The notes under the pieces are model-generated. The model saw nothing but the letters and a program-made list of their open reading frames with translations, was not told the DNA's origin and made no database searches. 64,000 nucleotides of DNA. It comes from a virus. The position numbers were made by a program, and so were the translations under genes. The stretch spans positions 20,832 through 84,831 of IMG/VR virus record IMGVR_UViG_3300014501_000012. One strand, 5' to 3'. The first letter of the stretch is position 1. Every line of letters starts with the position of its first letter. Positions 33,419 to 40,361 of this stretch are shown here, piece by piece.

Positions 33419-34626
33419 ACACCGTCCGCCGCATCCCCGAGCTCATCGTCCCAGGCAAGCGCCTCGGGCGACACGTCAACCACGACGACCGCTCGCTGGC
33501 CTACGCGCTCCCCGAGGCCGACACCGTGGTCAGCGTCCAATGGTCCCGGGTCATCCCAATTTTGGATCAGGGGGCCGTCGGCGCCTGTACTGGCAACGCA
33601 TGCACCGGGATCCTTGGGACCGTGCCCGATTATCGGGACCTCGCGGCCAAGCTCGCCGCTGGCCTGGTTCTCGACGAAGCCGAGGCTTTGACGCTGTACT
33701 CGGCGGCCGAGACGATCGACGGTGACGGCCCGTACCCGCCGAACGACAACGGGTCCTCGGGACTCTCGGTAGCTCAGGCGGCCAAGAACGCCGGGCTGTG
33801 CTCGGGCTACGTCCACGCCCTGAGCGTTGCCGGGGCCCACACCGCCATCCAGGCCGGCCCGTTCATGGTCGGCTCGGACTGGTACACGAGCTTCGACACC
33901 CCCGACCCCAACGGGCTTGTGGCGATCGCTCCCGGCGCCACCGTCCGCGGCGGCCACGAGTACGAGTGCATCGGCTACGACGCGGCCAGCGACCTGTGGC
34001 ACCTGGTCAACTCCTGGGGGACCACCTACGGCGTCGAGGGGCACTTCTACTACTCGACGGCCACCTTCGCCGATCTTCTCGCCAGCGATGGGGACGTGAC
34101 CTCGTTGGTCCCGTTGAGCCTGCCTGCCCCCACGCCCTCCCCGGCGCCCGCTCCCCCGGCTCCTGCGCCGACGCCGAGCCCACCGCCATCCCCCGCACCA
34201 GTCCCAACCCCACCGCCGTCCGGGTGCAGCCCGTTCGGCTCGAACAGAGGAGCAGCCATGGCCGCCTACCAGAACGCGACGGACGTCCCCGACCGCGTCA
34301 TCGTTCCCTCGGTGCCGATCCCTTCGATCCCCCTGCCGACGTGGAGCGATCCGGCGTCGGTGACTGCCTTCATCATCTCGGCCACCACCCTCACGCTCGG
34401 CATCCTGACGATGTTGCACGTGACCGTCCCCGCGAGCGTGTCGAACAACGTCACCACGTGGGCGGGGCTCGCCGGAGTCGCCATCGCCGCGCTGGTGCCG
34501 GTGTTCAACTGGGTCCGGGTCCACCTCGGGAGCAAGGTGGCGATGCAGATGGGGGTCCCGGTGCGCAACCGCTACGGGGCGGTCTATCTGACGCAGGGGC
34601 CTGCCAGACCATCCATACAGGGCTGA
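33415..34626 (+). CDS. Papain-like (C1) cysteine peptidase fused to a holin-like membrane domain
   Basis: 403 residues, GAGGAGA before the ATG. Residues 40-225 have the C1 peptidase layout: DQGAVGACTG with Gln52 and Cys58, GGHEYECIGYD with His181, and LVNSWG with Asn199. A proline-rich linker follows (about 233-268). The C-terminal part from 282 has two hydrophobic segments (AFIISATTLTLGILTMLHV; AGLAGVAIAALVPVFNWV). All catalytic residues are present. The location in the lysis cassette suggests a role in envelope breakdown, or cleavage of a host surface protein. Confidence 0.8.
   Translation: MNTVRRIPELIVPGKRLGRHVNHDDRSLAYALPEADTVVSVQWSRVIPILDQGAVGACTGNACTGILGTVPDYRDLAAKLAAGLVLDEAEALTLYSAAETIDGDGPYPPNDNGSSGLSVAQAAKNAGLCSGYVHALSVAGAHTAIQAGPFMVGSDWYTSFDTPDPNGLVAIAPGATVRGGHEYECIGYDAASDLWHLVNSWGTTYGVEGHFYYSTATFADLLASDGDVTSLVPLSLPAPTPSPAPAPPAPAPTPSPPPSPAPVPTPPPSGCSPFGSNRGAAMAAYQNATDVPDRVIVPSVPIPSIPLPTWSDPASVTAFIISATTLTLGILTMLHVTVPASVSNNVTTWAGLAGVAIAALVPVFNWVRVHLGSKVAMQMGVPVRNRYGAVYLTQGPARPSIQG
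34258..34626 (+). CDS. Internal in-frame start giving a free holin-like protein
   Basis: ATG 34258 lies inside the peptidase frame with AGAGGAG at 34246-34252, 5 bases upstream, a better ribosome site than most annotated starts here. The 122-residue product would hold only the two membrane segments and a basic tail. The phage may thus make both a peptidase-holin fusion and a separate holin from one gene. Confidence 0.55.
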   Translation: MAAYQNATDVPDRVIVPSVPIPSIPLPTWSDPASVTAFIISATTLTLGILTMLHVTVPASVSNNVTTWAGLAGVAIAALVPVFNWVRVHLGSKVAMQMGVPVRNRYGAVYLTQGPARPSIQG

Positions 34627-34633
34627 GAGTCCT

Positions 34634-34648
34634 CGCCGCTTAGCGGCG
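34634..34648. terminator. Short hairpin between convergent genes
   Basis: CGCCGC (34634-34639) pairs with GCGGCG (34643-34648) around TTA, which is the stop codon of the minus-strand gene. It could serve both strands as a terminator; no T tract follows. Confidence 0.35.
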
Positions 34649-34774
34649 CGCCCAGCACGGGTCGTCCATCTCCAGGTCCATCACGGCGATCCGGATCCGG
34701 AGGAGCGCCCTCTTGGCCTCGGGGCTCATGGCGTCCCACTGGGACTGGGTGGTCGGGGTTTCGATCGGGTTCAT
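34640..34774 (-). CDS. 44-residue protein, probably from a leaderless transcript
   Basis: MNPIETPTTQSQWDAMSP begins 7 bases after the -10 box TATACT, the distance expected if transcription starts at or next to the A of ATG. There is no ribosome site. The middle is a helix (EAKRALLRIRIAVMDLEM) and the end is CWARR. Function unknown. The perfect promoter spacing is the main evidence. Confidence 0.6.
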   Translation of the reverse strand: MNPIETPTTQSQWDAMSPEAKRALLRIRIAVMDLEMDDPCWARR

Positions 34775-34777
34775 GGG

Positions 34778-34788
34778 TACTAGTATAC
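34778..34788 (-). promoter_or_regulatory. GTATACTAGTA promoter element, copy 2
   Basis: Reads leftward as GTATACTAGTA with TATACT as -10, driving the 44-residue gene. It faces away from copy 3, about 90 bases to the right. Confidence 0.65.
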
Positions 34789-34805
34789 ACGGCCGACCCC
34801 CGAAT

Positions 34806-34857
34806 ACCAGGGGTTTCGACCAGAAATAGGCGGGAGTTTCTCCCCGTTTGCCCTGGT
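34806..34857. promoter_or_regulatory. Inverted repeat between divergent promoters
   Basis: ACCAGGG (34806-34812) and CCCTGGT (34851-34857) form a 7-base inverted repeat lying between two outward-facing promoters, a typical place for an operator. The binding protein is unknown. Confidence 0.35.
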
Positions 34858-34874
34858 AATCGGGTGGGGACCAT

Positions 34875-34885
34875 GTATACTAGTA
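34875..34885 (+). promoter_or_regulatory. GTATACTAGTA promoter element, copy 3
   Basis: TGTATACTAGTA with TATACT at 34876-34881, followed by CCCACCAGGC and CCCAAGGAGG, the conserved leader type. It drives the gene at 34923. Confidence 0.7.
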
Positions 34886-34922
34886 CCCACCAGGCAGGAC
34901 CCGACCCAAGGAGGAAGCCCAG

Positions 34923-35288
34923 ATGGGACTCGTAATCAGTGTTTGCAGGGAAGTCGAGACCGGAGATTGCACGGCTGGCGGGATCTCCGGTCGGCACGGC
35001 CGCCTGACCGTGGTCAACATCGACGGGCCGTTCGACCCGACGCCTGACGCGCCCGCCGTCGCCCTGATCGACGGGCATCGGCCCGGCGACAAGATCCTGG
35101 TCCCGGTCATCTCTAACGGCGTCGCGTACCAGCGCGTCAGCCCAGAGGGGTTCACGGGTCCGATGTTCGGCGGCAACTTCGGGGCCACCTCGGACAGCCG
35201 ATTCGGTCGGGCGACGGGGATCTACGGCGCCATCCCGATCCACGACCGGTTCGAGACCCATGAGGTCTATGCCGCGATGTCGGACTGA
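34923..35288 (+). CDS. Hypothetical early protein
   Basis: 121 residues, AAGGAGG upstream. Beta-rich with two cysteines near the N-terminus (VCREVETGDC) and a glycine-rich end (GPMFGGNFGATSDSRFGRATG). No family recognised. It stands alone behind its own promoter, which suggests strong early expression. Confidence 0.7.
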   Translation: MGLVISVCREVETGDCTAGGISGRHGRLTVVNIDGPFDPTPDAPAVALIDGHRPGDKILVPVISNGVAYQRVSPEGFTGPMFGGNFGATSDSRFGRATGIYGAIPIHDRFETHEVYAAMSD

Positions 35289-35326
35289 CCCTCGGTAGCA
35301 TCATGGCTGGGCCTTTCAGGAGGGGT

Positions 35327-35374
35327 CCCACGACGCGGGAGGTTCTTTCGAGGGACCTCCCGTTGTCGCGTGGG
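35327..35374. terminator. Long hairpin after the early gene
   Basis: CCCACG (35327-35332) and CGGGAGGT (35336-35343) pair with ACCTCCCG (35355-35362) and CGTGGG (35369-35374) with internal bulges. The right arm contains AGGGACCTCCC, also found in the hairpin at 63082. The 290-base gap from 35289 to 35585 otherwise holds only the palindrome at 35541 and no ORF that I support. Confidence 0.5.
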
Positions 35375-35540
35375 TGGTGTTACGATCCGCGGCCAGGGAA
35401 CCGTCGCCATAGCGGCGTTTCCTCCTTGGGGCGAGCGTCCGCTCTTCCGGGTTCGACGGGTCCTTTGCGGGTCGCCCAGCCAACTCCGGGGGGGCGGGCG
35501 TTCGCATGTCACACCCTCGTCGTAGGGTTGGTGCTGGCTC

Positions 35541-35554
35541 GCTACACCTGTAGC
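35541..35554. promoter_or_regulatory. GCTACACCTGTAGC palindrome, copy A
   Basis: A 14-base palindrome with an asymmetric centre, 31 bases before the YqaJ gene. GGGTCTACCC follows at 35560-35569. Likely operator or promoter core of the recombination and replication operon. Confidence 0.6.
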
Positions 35555-35585
35555 GGGTAGGGTCTACCCACCCAAGGAGGTGCCC

Positions 35586-36557
35586 ATGACCGTGACTAGC
35601 GAAGTGATCGACGCCCACGCCGAGGTCGTCGTCGAAGACACGACGAAGTTGGAGCGGCCCGAGTGGCTGGCTTTGCGCCGGCTCGGGATCGGCGGCTCCG
35701 ACGCGGCGGCCGCTCTCTCGCTCAGCCCCTACGACTCGCGCTACGCCCTGTGGGTGGACAAGACCATGGGCGTCGACGACGAGGACAACGAGTCGATGTT
35801 CTGGGGGCGCCAGCTCGAAGAGGCCATCGGGCGCGGCTACGCCATCAAGACGGGCAAGGTCGTCGAGCGGTTCCCCAAGCTCCTGCGGTCTCGGCGGTGG
35901 CCCCACATGCAGGTGAACCTCGACTTCATCAACCCGGCCGAACTCGAGGTCGTCGAGGTCAAGAACACGGGGGCCCACATGGGCGACCTGTGGCAGGACG
36001 ACGATGGCCGCCCGGTCGTCCCCCCGCACTACGCCATCCAAGGGCTGCACGAGCTGGCGGTGACCGGCTTCGAGCGCACCACGTTCCCCGTCCTCGTCGG
36101 TGGCAACCGGATGAAGATGGTCACCATCGAGCGCGACGACAAGGTCATCGAAGACCTGGCCGAGGCCGAGGCGGCGTTCTGGAAGCTCGTCGAAGAGAAC
36201 ACCCCTCCGGCCGTGGATGGCAGCCGGGCGACGTCGGAGACCCTCGCCGCCATCTACGGGGACCCCGACCCCGACAGCATCATCGCCCTCGACGACTATC
36301 GCACCTCCGACGGGGAGTCGGTACCTGATCTGGTGAAGGGCTACAAAGACGCCGCCGCCCGAGTGAAGGCGGCGAAGGACGACCAGGACTACTACAAGAA
36401 CAACCTTTTGGCGGCCATGGGTGACTTCGAGGTCGCCATCATCGGTGGCCATCCCGTCGTGACCTTCAAGAAGGTCGACAACGGGGGCTACACCAGCGTC
36501 GTTCAACCGTTCTCCTACCGCCGTATCAACACCAAACCCAAGGGAGCCCAGAAATGA
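35586..36557 (+). CDS. YqaJ-like exonuclease (phage recombination nuclease)
   Basis: 323 residues, AAGGAGG before ATG. Residues 25-210 follow the YqaJ fold: RRLGIGGSDAAAAL, then the core E-V-K pattern VVEVKNTG near 120, and HYAIQGLHELAVTG. It would degrade one strand of linear DNA and hand single strands to RecT, whose gene follows with a 4-base overlap. Metal-binding acidic residues are in place. Confidence 0.85.
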   Translation: MTVTSEVIDAHAEVVVEDTTKLERPEWLALRRLGIGGSDAAAALSLSPYDSRYALWVDKTMGVDDEDNESMFWGRQLEEAIGRGYAIKTGKVVERFPKLLRSRRWPHMQVNLDFINPAELEVVEVKNTGAHMGDLWQDDDGRPVVPPHYAIQGLHELAVTGFERTTFPVLVGGNRMKMVTIERDDKVIEDLAEAEAAFWKLVEENTPPAVDGSRATSETLAAIYGDPDPDSIIALDDYRTSDGESVPDLVKGYKDAAARVKAAKDDQDYYKNNLLAAMGDFEVAIIGGHPVVTFKKVDNGGYTSVVQPFSYRRINTKPKGAQK

Positions 36558-37906
36558 CCACGACAGCGACACCCACCGCCAGCACCGACTCGGTCGGCGC
36601 CGCCATCGCCGAGCGCCGCAACAGTCCTGAACGCGCCGGCAAGACGATGGCTGAGCACGTCCGGGACCACCGCGAGGCGATCGCCAGCATGCTCGGTAGC
36701 GAGGCCAAGGCCGACCGATTTATCTCGGTCGCGTTGCACCACTACAACGAGAACGGGTCGCTCAAGAACGTGACCATGCCGCTCACGATCCTGGGTGCCA
36801 TCATGCGGGCGGCCTCGCTACGACTCGACTTCACGCTGGACACTTGCTACATCGGCCCGCGCAAGAAGAAGGTCGGCAGCGGGTGGGCCACCGTGGCGCA
36901 GTTCCAGCTCGGATACAAAGGAATCATCGACCTCGCTCGGCGGTCACAAGAAATCAAGGAGATCGTCGCGCGGCCCGTATACGCGGGCGAGCCCTTCCAG
37001 ATCTGGACGGATGAACTAGGCGACCACATGCGCCACGAGCGTCACCCTGAGCTGCAAACCGGCGATATCCTTTTTCACTACTCGCTGGCCGTGTTCACGA
37101 ACGGCGGCAGCAACATTCAGATCGCCACGCTGGAGGATGTCGCCAAGCGGCGCGAGGCGAGCGACATGGGAACGTCCGAGTACGGGCCGTGGGTCAAGTG
37201 GCCGGTCGAGATGGCCAACAAGACGGCTGTCAGGATGCAGTCACCGTGGCTCCCCCTCAGCGTGGAAGCCCGCCAGGGAATCGAAGCGGACGAGACGGTC
37301 GTCGAATACACTCCGAGCGGCTTCATCCGGGAGGCGCCGAGCCCGGCCGAGGAGCCTCAGCCCCCCGACGGGCTGGACGCCGGGACCCCGACGCTCGGGC
37401 GCGAGAACGTCCTGGAGAACATCGTGGGCTACATGGAGGCGCTCGAGCCCAAGGACCGCAACGCCTGCGGGTCGTACCTCTTGCGTACCTACGGATCGCT
37501 CGACCGGGTCCCCGACGAGCAGTTGGCCACGGTCCTCGAGATCGCCCGAGACTGGGCGGAGAAGGGCCAGCCGGGCGGTGGCCCCCAGACGGCCTCAGAT
37601 GCCCCAGGAGCCCCGGGGGGTGCCGAACCCCCGTCAGAGGCGCCAGCGGGGCGGGACGGTGCCGATCTGGGGGAGTCGGGGCAAACGGGCGACCCCCAGC
37701 CTGGGCCATCGGGCCGGATCGATGAAGACCTCCTCGACAAGACCCAGCGGGTGATCGAGACCTGGACACCCGAGCAGGTGGACCGGATCAGCCGGGAGTG
37801 GGAGATCCCGGTGCAGGGCAAGATCGAGGCGCGCCGGCTCCGTCTCGTCGAGCGCCTGACCCGCGAGCGCCAGGCCGGGAACCAGGCGGCGATAGATCTC
37901 TTCTAG
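36554..37906 (+). CDS. recT: RecT-like single-strand annealing protein
   Basis: 450 residues, overlapping the nuclease gene by 4 bases. Residues 50-250 show the RecT pattern (FISVALHHYNENGSLKNVTMP, LDTCYIGPRKKK, AQFQLGYKGIIDLARRS, VYAGEPFQ). The C-terminal 200 residues are longer than usual: a Pro/Gly-rich linker surrounds two helical segments (about 275-345 and 385-445). Works with the YqaJ nuclease in phage recombination. Confidence 0.9.
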   Translation: MTTTATPTASTDSVGAAIAERRNSPERAGKTMAEHVRDHREAIASMLGSEAKADRFISVALHHYNENGSLKNVTMPLTILGAIMRAASLRLDFTLDTCYIGPRKKKVGSGWATVAQFQLGYKGIIDLARRSQEIKEIVARPVYAGEPFQIWTDELGDHMRHERHPELQTGDILFHYSLAVFTNGGSNIQIATLEDVAKRREASDMGTSEYGPWVKWPVEMANKTAVRMQSPWLPLSVEARQGIEADETVVEYTPSGFIREAPSPAEEPQPPDGLDAGTPTLGRENVLENIVGYMEALEPKDRNACGSYLLRTYGSLDRVPDEQLATVLEIARDWAEKGQPGGGPQTASDAPGAPGGAEPPSEAPAGRDGADLGESGQTGDPQPGPSGRIDEDLLDKTQRVIETWTPEQVDRISREWEIPVQGKIEARRLRLVERLTRERQAGNQAAIDLF

Positions 37907-37932
37907 GTCCCCGGCCCGATCTGGGCTCCCGC

Positions 37933-37943
37933 GTATACTAGTA
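37933..37943 (+). promoter_or_regulatory. GTATACTAGTA promoter element, copy 4
   Basis: GTATACTAGTA with TATACT at 37934-37939, then a short leader with CCCAAGGAGG before the ATG at 37974. It would re-initiate transcription behind recT. Confidence 0.65.
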
Positions 37944-37973
37944 ACCATCCCCAAACCCAAGGAGGGAAACCCC

Positions 37974-38237
37974 ATGAGACCAGTGCACCCGGAGGACAAG
38001 TCCGTCGTCGAGATCCTGCTACTCGGCGCGGCGGTCGGCGCGTTCATCACCGGGGCGGTCCTCGCCCTGGCGCTGTCGCCGGGGGAGATCGGCCCGGAGG
38101 TCGGGGTCTTCGTCGGTGGCGTCGCCGTGGCGGTGATGTTCGTCGGGCTCGCGCTCGCCGTCCACTTTCACCGTCAGGCGCGGTTTGCTGAGGCCCGCGA
38201 CTTCTGGGCGTGGAAGCGCCGCGGGCAGCTCCGGTGA
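37974..38237 (+). CDS. Two-helix membrane protein
   Basis: 87 residues with two membrane segments (ILLLGAAVGAFITGAVLALAL and VGVFVGGVAVAVMFVGLALAV) and a basic cytoplasmic tail. It is the first gene behind promoter copy 4. Early phage membrane proteins of this type often act in superinfection exclusion, but nothing in the sequence proves this. Confidence 0.65.
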   Translation: MRPVHPEDKSVVEILLLGAAVGAFITGAVLALALSPGEIGPEVGVFVGGVAVAVMFVGLALAVHFHRQARFAEARDFWAWKRRGQLR

Positions 38238-38947
38238 AAGCGGCGGTCATCCCGATCGGTCGGATCAAACCCTCCGAGGTCAACCCCCGCTTCGAGCCCC
38301 GTGAACTCGAGGGCCTGACGCAGTCGATCCGGCAGTACGGGATCCTCGAGCCCCTGTTGGTCCGGGCGATCCCGGGTGACCGGGAGCACGTCGAACTCGT
38401 CGCCGGTTCGCGCCGGCTGGCGGCAGCGAGACTCGCCCGGCTGAGCGAGGTCCCGGTTGTGTTCATGGCGGCGATGACCATCCCCGACCAGCGCGTCCTC
38501 TCGTTGACGGAAAACCTCCACCGGTTGGACATGACGCCGATCGAGAAGGGTGAGACGTACTTACAGATCGCCCGGGAGCGCGGGATCAACCAGACCGAGG
38601 TGGCGAAGCTCTGCTCCGTCTCCCCGTCCGAGGTGAGCAACTTCATCGGGCTCGTCCGGCGGGCCTGTCCCGAACTTCGGGAGGCGGCGCACCTAGGGAC
38701 CGTCCCGCTTTACGTCGCCATGGAGTTGGTCAAGCTCCCCCACGAGCGCCAGCAGGCGCGACTGGCATCGAGGAAGACCAAACACAAGACCGGCCAGGAG
38801 CGGGTCCGCAACTCGGCGACGTCGGGGTACGAGCAGTACTCGGTCAATCTCGGGCGCGCCCGAAGCGCCTTCCTCAACGAGGACTGGGAGACGGCCGTGG
38901 AGTACCTGGAGAAAGCCGTGGCGATGTGCGAGCGGCGGTTAGCGTAG
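38234..38947 (+). CDS. ParB-like protein
   Basis: 237 residues from GTG, 4-base overlap. The N-terminal ParB/Srx-like domain shows IPIGRIKPSEVNPR, LTQSIRQYGILEPLLVR and ELVAGSRRLAAARLA. A helix-turn-helix follows (INQTEVAKLCSVSPSEVSNFIGLVRRA, about 124-150). It could bind specific phage sites and act in partition or replication. No ParA gene is nearby. Confidence 0.85.
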   Translation: MKAAVIPIGRIKPSEVNPRFEPRELEGLTQSIRQYGILEPLLVRAIPGDREHVELVAGSRRLAAARLARLSEVPVVFMAAMTIPDQRVLSLTENLHRLDMTPIEKGETYLQIARERGINQTEVAKLCSVSPSEVSNFIGLVRRACPELREAAHLGTVPLYVAMELVKLPHERQQARLASRKTKHKTGQERVRNSATSGYEQYSVNLGRARSAFLNEDWETAVEYLEKAVAMCERRLA

Positions 38948-38951
38948 ATGC

Positions 38952-39266
38952 GTGGTGATGATCGCCCGATTCCCCTGGCAGGCAGGAGCCATCTGCGAGG
39001 ACGTCGACCTGTTCTACGGAGACGACCAGGACGCCCGGGAGGAAGCCCTCGCCACCTGCGCCCAGTGTCCGGTCATCGTCGAGTGCCGGGAATACGCGAT
39101 CTACCACGAGGAGTTCGGAACGTGGGGTGGCACGTCCGAACGCTACCGACGGCGTTACCGGGCGCGCCACGACATCGCGATCTCGTCCCCCCAGACGGTG
39201 TTCGACCTGAGCGAGCGGGCGCTGGCCCGACGCGCGGCGGCGGCCGCGGCAGCGGAAGCCTCCTGA
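38952..39266 (+). CDS. WhiB-family iron-sulphur regulator
   Basis: 104 residues from GTG. Four conserved cysteines (GAICEDVDLFYGD; ATCAQCPVIVEC) and FGTWGGTSERYRRRYR, a variant of the G-V/I-W-G-G turn, define a WhiB-like protein. These bind a 4Fe-4S cluster and sigma factor in actinobacteria, and phage versions repress host genes. Confidence 0.85.
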   Translation: MVMIARFPWQAGAICEDVDLFYGDDQDAREEALATCAQCPVIVECREYAIYHEEFGTWGGTSERYRRRYRARHDIAISSPQTVFDLSERALARRAAAAAAAEAS

Positions 39267-39278
39267 CCGGAGCGTCCC

Positions 39279-39503
39279 ATGGCTGACGAGGCCGCCCGCC
39301 TCCGCGACGTCGTCCAGGTCCTCGAGGAGGAACTGAACCTCACGGCGACGACCGCCGGGGACCTCCTGGGTTACATCGACGGGATCCTGCGCGAGGTCCA
39401 CCGGACCCACCACGACGGGGCGACGAAGTGGAAGGACTGTCCGCGGTCGTTGTGTGAGCGCGGCCGGATCTCGTTCGCCAAGCTCGGGATCGAGCCGACG
39501 TGA
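39279..39503 (+). CDS. Hypothetical small protein
   Basis: 74 residues. Helical (RDVVQVLEEELNLTATTAGDLLGYIDGILREV, about 9-42), two cysteines near the end. Overlaps the exonuclease gene by 4 bases. Unknown function. Confidence 0.65.
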   Translation: MADEAARLRDVVQVLEEELNLTATTAGDLLGYIDGILREVHRTHHDGATKWKDCPRSLCERGRISFAKLGIEPT

Positions 39504-40237
39504 CCGACCGCTGGCCAGCCGGGCTACTCGCTGGCTTCGACCTCGAGACCACCTCCGCCTCGCCGCACGAAGCCCTCCCCGTCTCCTACGCCATCGTCCG
39601 CTTCGACTTCGGCCAGCCGACAAAAGGCAAGACCGGACTCATCGACCCCGGCGTTGAGGTCCCCGAAGAGGCGACGAAGATCCACGGGATCACGACCGAC
39701 CGCGTGCGGAGCGAGGGGCAGCCGATCGAGGAGGCGGTGCCCGAGATCTGCGCGACACTGCTCAAGGCCCGAGACGCCGGCGCGCCGATCGTCGGGATGA
39801 ACATCGCCTACGACCTGACGATCATGGACCGCCTCTCGCGTCAGATCATGGGGACCCCGCTCCCCGACCTCGCCCCGGTGCTCGACCTCTACGTCATGGA
39901 CAAGCACTACGACAAATGGCGGAAGGGAAAACGGACGCTCACCGACCTCGCCGCGCACTACGGGGTGGAGATGGGCGAGGCCCACGACGCGGTGGCCGAT
40001 GTCGAAGCCGCCGTTCGATGCGTCCTGGCGCTCGTCGACAAGCACCCGGGCATCGCGCGCTTCGACCCGAAACACCTTCACGACTGGCAGGTGAAATGGA
40101 GCCTGGCGCAGAACGAGGACTTCTCGGCGTACCGGGTCAAGCAAGGCGGCAAGCCCCTCGACCCCTGGGACTTCGGGTGGCCGATCCGCAACGCTCTCCC
40201 CGGATCGCCCGTGGATTCCGCGGCGGCGGAGGGCTAG
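39500..40237 (+). CDS. DnaQ-like 3'-5' exonuclease
   Basis: 245 residues from GTG. DEDDh motifs are all present: GFDLETTSA (Exo I), VGMNIAYDLTIMD (Exo II) and HDAVADVEAA (Exo III). It resembles the proofreading subunit of polymerase III. A second gene of this type lies at 60357. No polymerase is seen in the window, so it may act on its own or with the host enzyme. Confidence 0.85.
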   Translation: MTDRWPAGLLAGFDLETTSASPHEALPVSYAIVRFDFGQPTKGKTGLIDPGVEVPEEATKIHGITTDRVRSEGQPIEEAVPEICATLLKARDAGAPIVGMNIAYDLTIMDRLSRQIMGTPLPDLAPVLDLYVMDKHYDKWRKGKRTLTDLAAHYGVEMGEAHDAVADVEAAVRCVLALVDKHPGIARFDPKHLHDWQVKWSLAQNEDFSAYRVKQGGKPLDPWDFGWPIRNALPGSPVDSAAAEG

Positions 40238-40263
40238 GGTCGCGCGGTCATCGAACGCGACGA

Positions 40264-40291
40264 AGGCTCCCCATTGCAGGACAGGGAGCCT
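40264..40291. terminator. Hairpin before the initiator gene
   Basis: AGGCTCCC (40264-40271) pairs with GGGAGCCT (40284-40291), loop 12 bases. It could end the recombination operon transcript or attenuate the initiator gene. No T tract. Confidence 0.45.
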
Positions 40292-40319
40292 CCGCCAAAA
40301 CCGCACGATGGAGGTGCGC

Positions 40320-40361
40320 ATGGAAAGCCTATCCGATCTGGCGGCGAGCATCCCTAAATGA
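40320..40361 (+). CDS. 13-residue leader peptide coupled to the initiator gene
   Basis: ATG 40320 has GGAGG 5 bases upstream and encodes MESLSDLAASIPK. Its stop overlaps the ATG of the next gene (ATGA). The initiator start at 40358 has no good ribosome site of its own, so this mini-ORF probably feeds ribosomes into it. Confidence 0.4.
   Translation: MESLSDLAASIPK

Noticed and set aside
32920-34524. 534-codon minus-strand frame over the peptidase gene
   Set aside because: The + strand frame has intact catalytic motifs and ribosome sites; the minus frame has none.
35316-36572. 418-codon minus-strand frame over the YqaJ gene
   Set aside because: Antisense shadow of a conserved nuclease gene.
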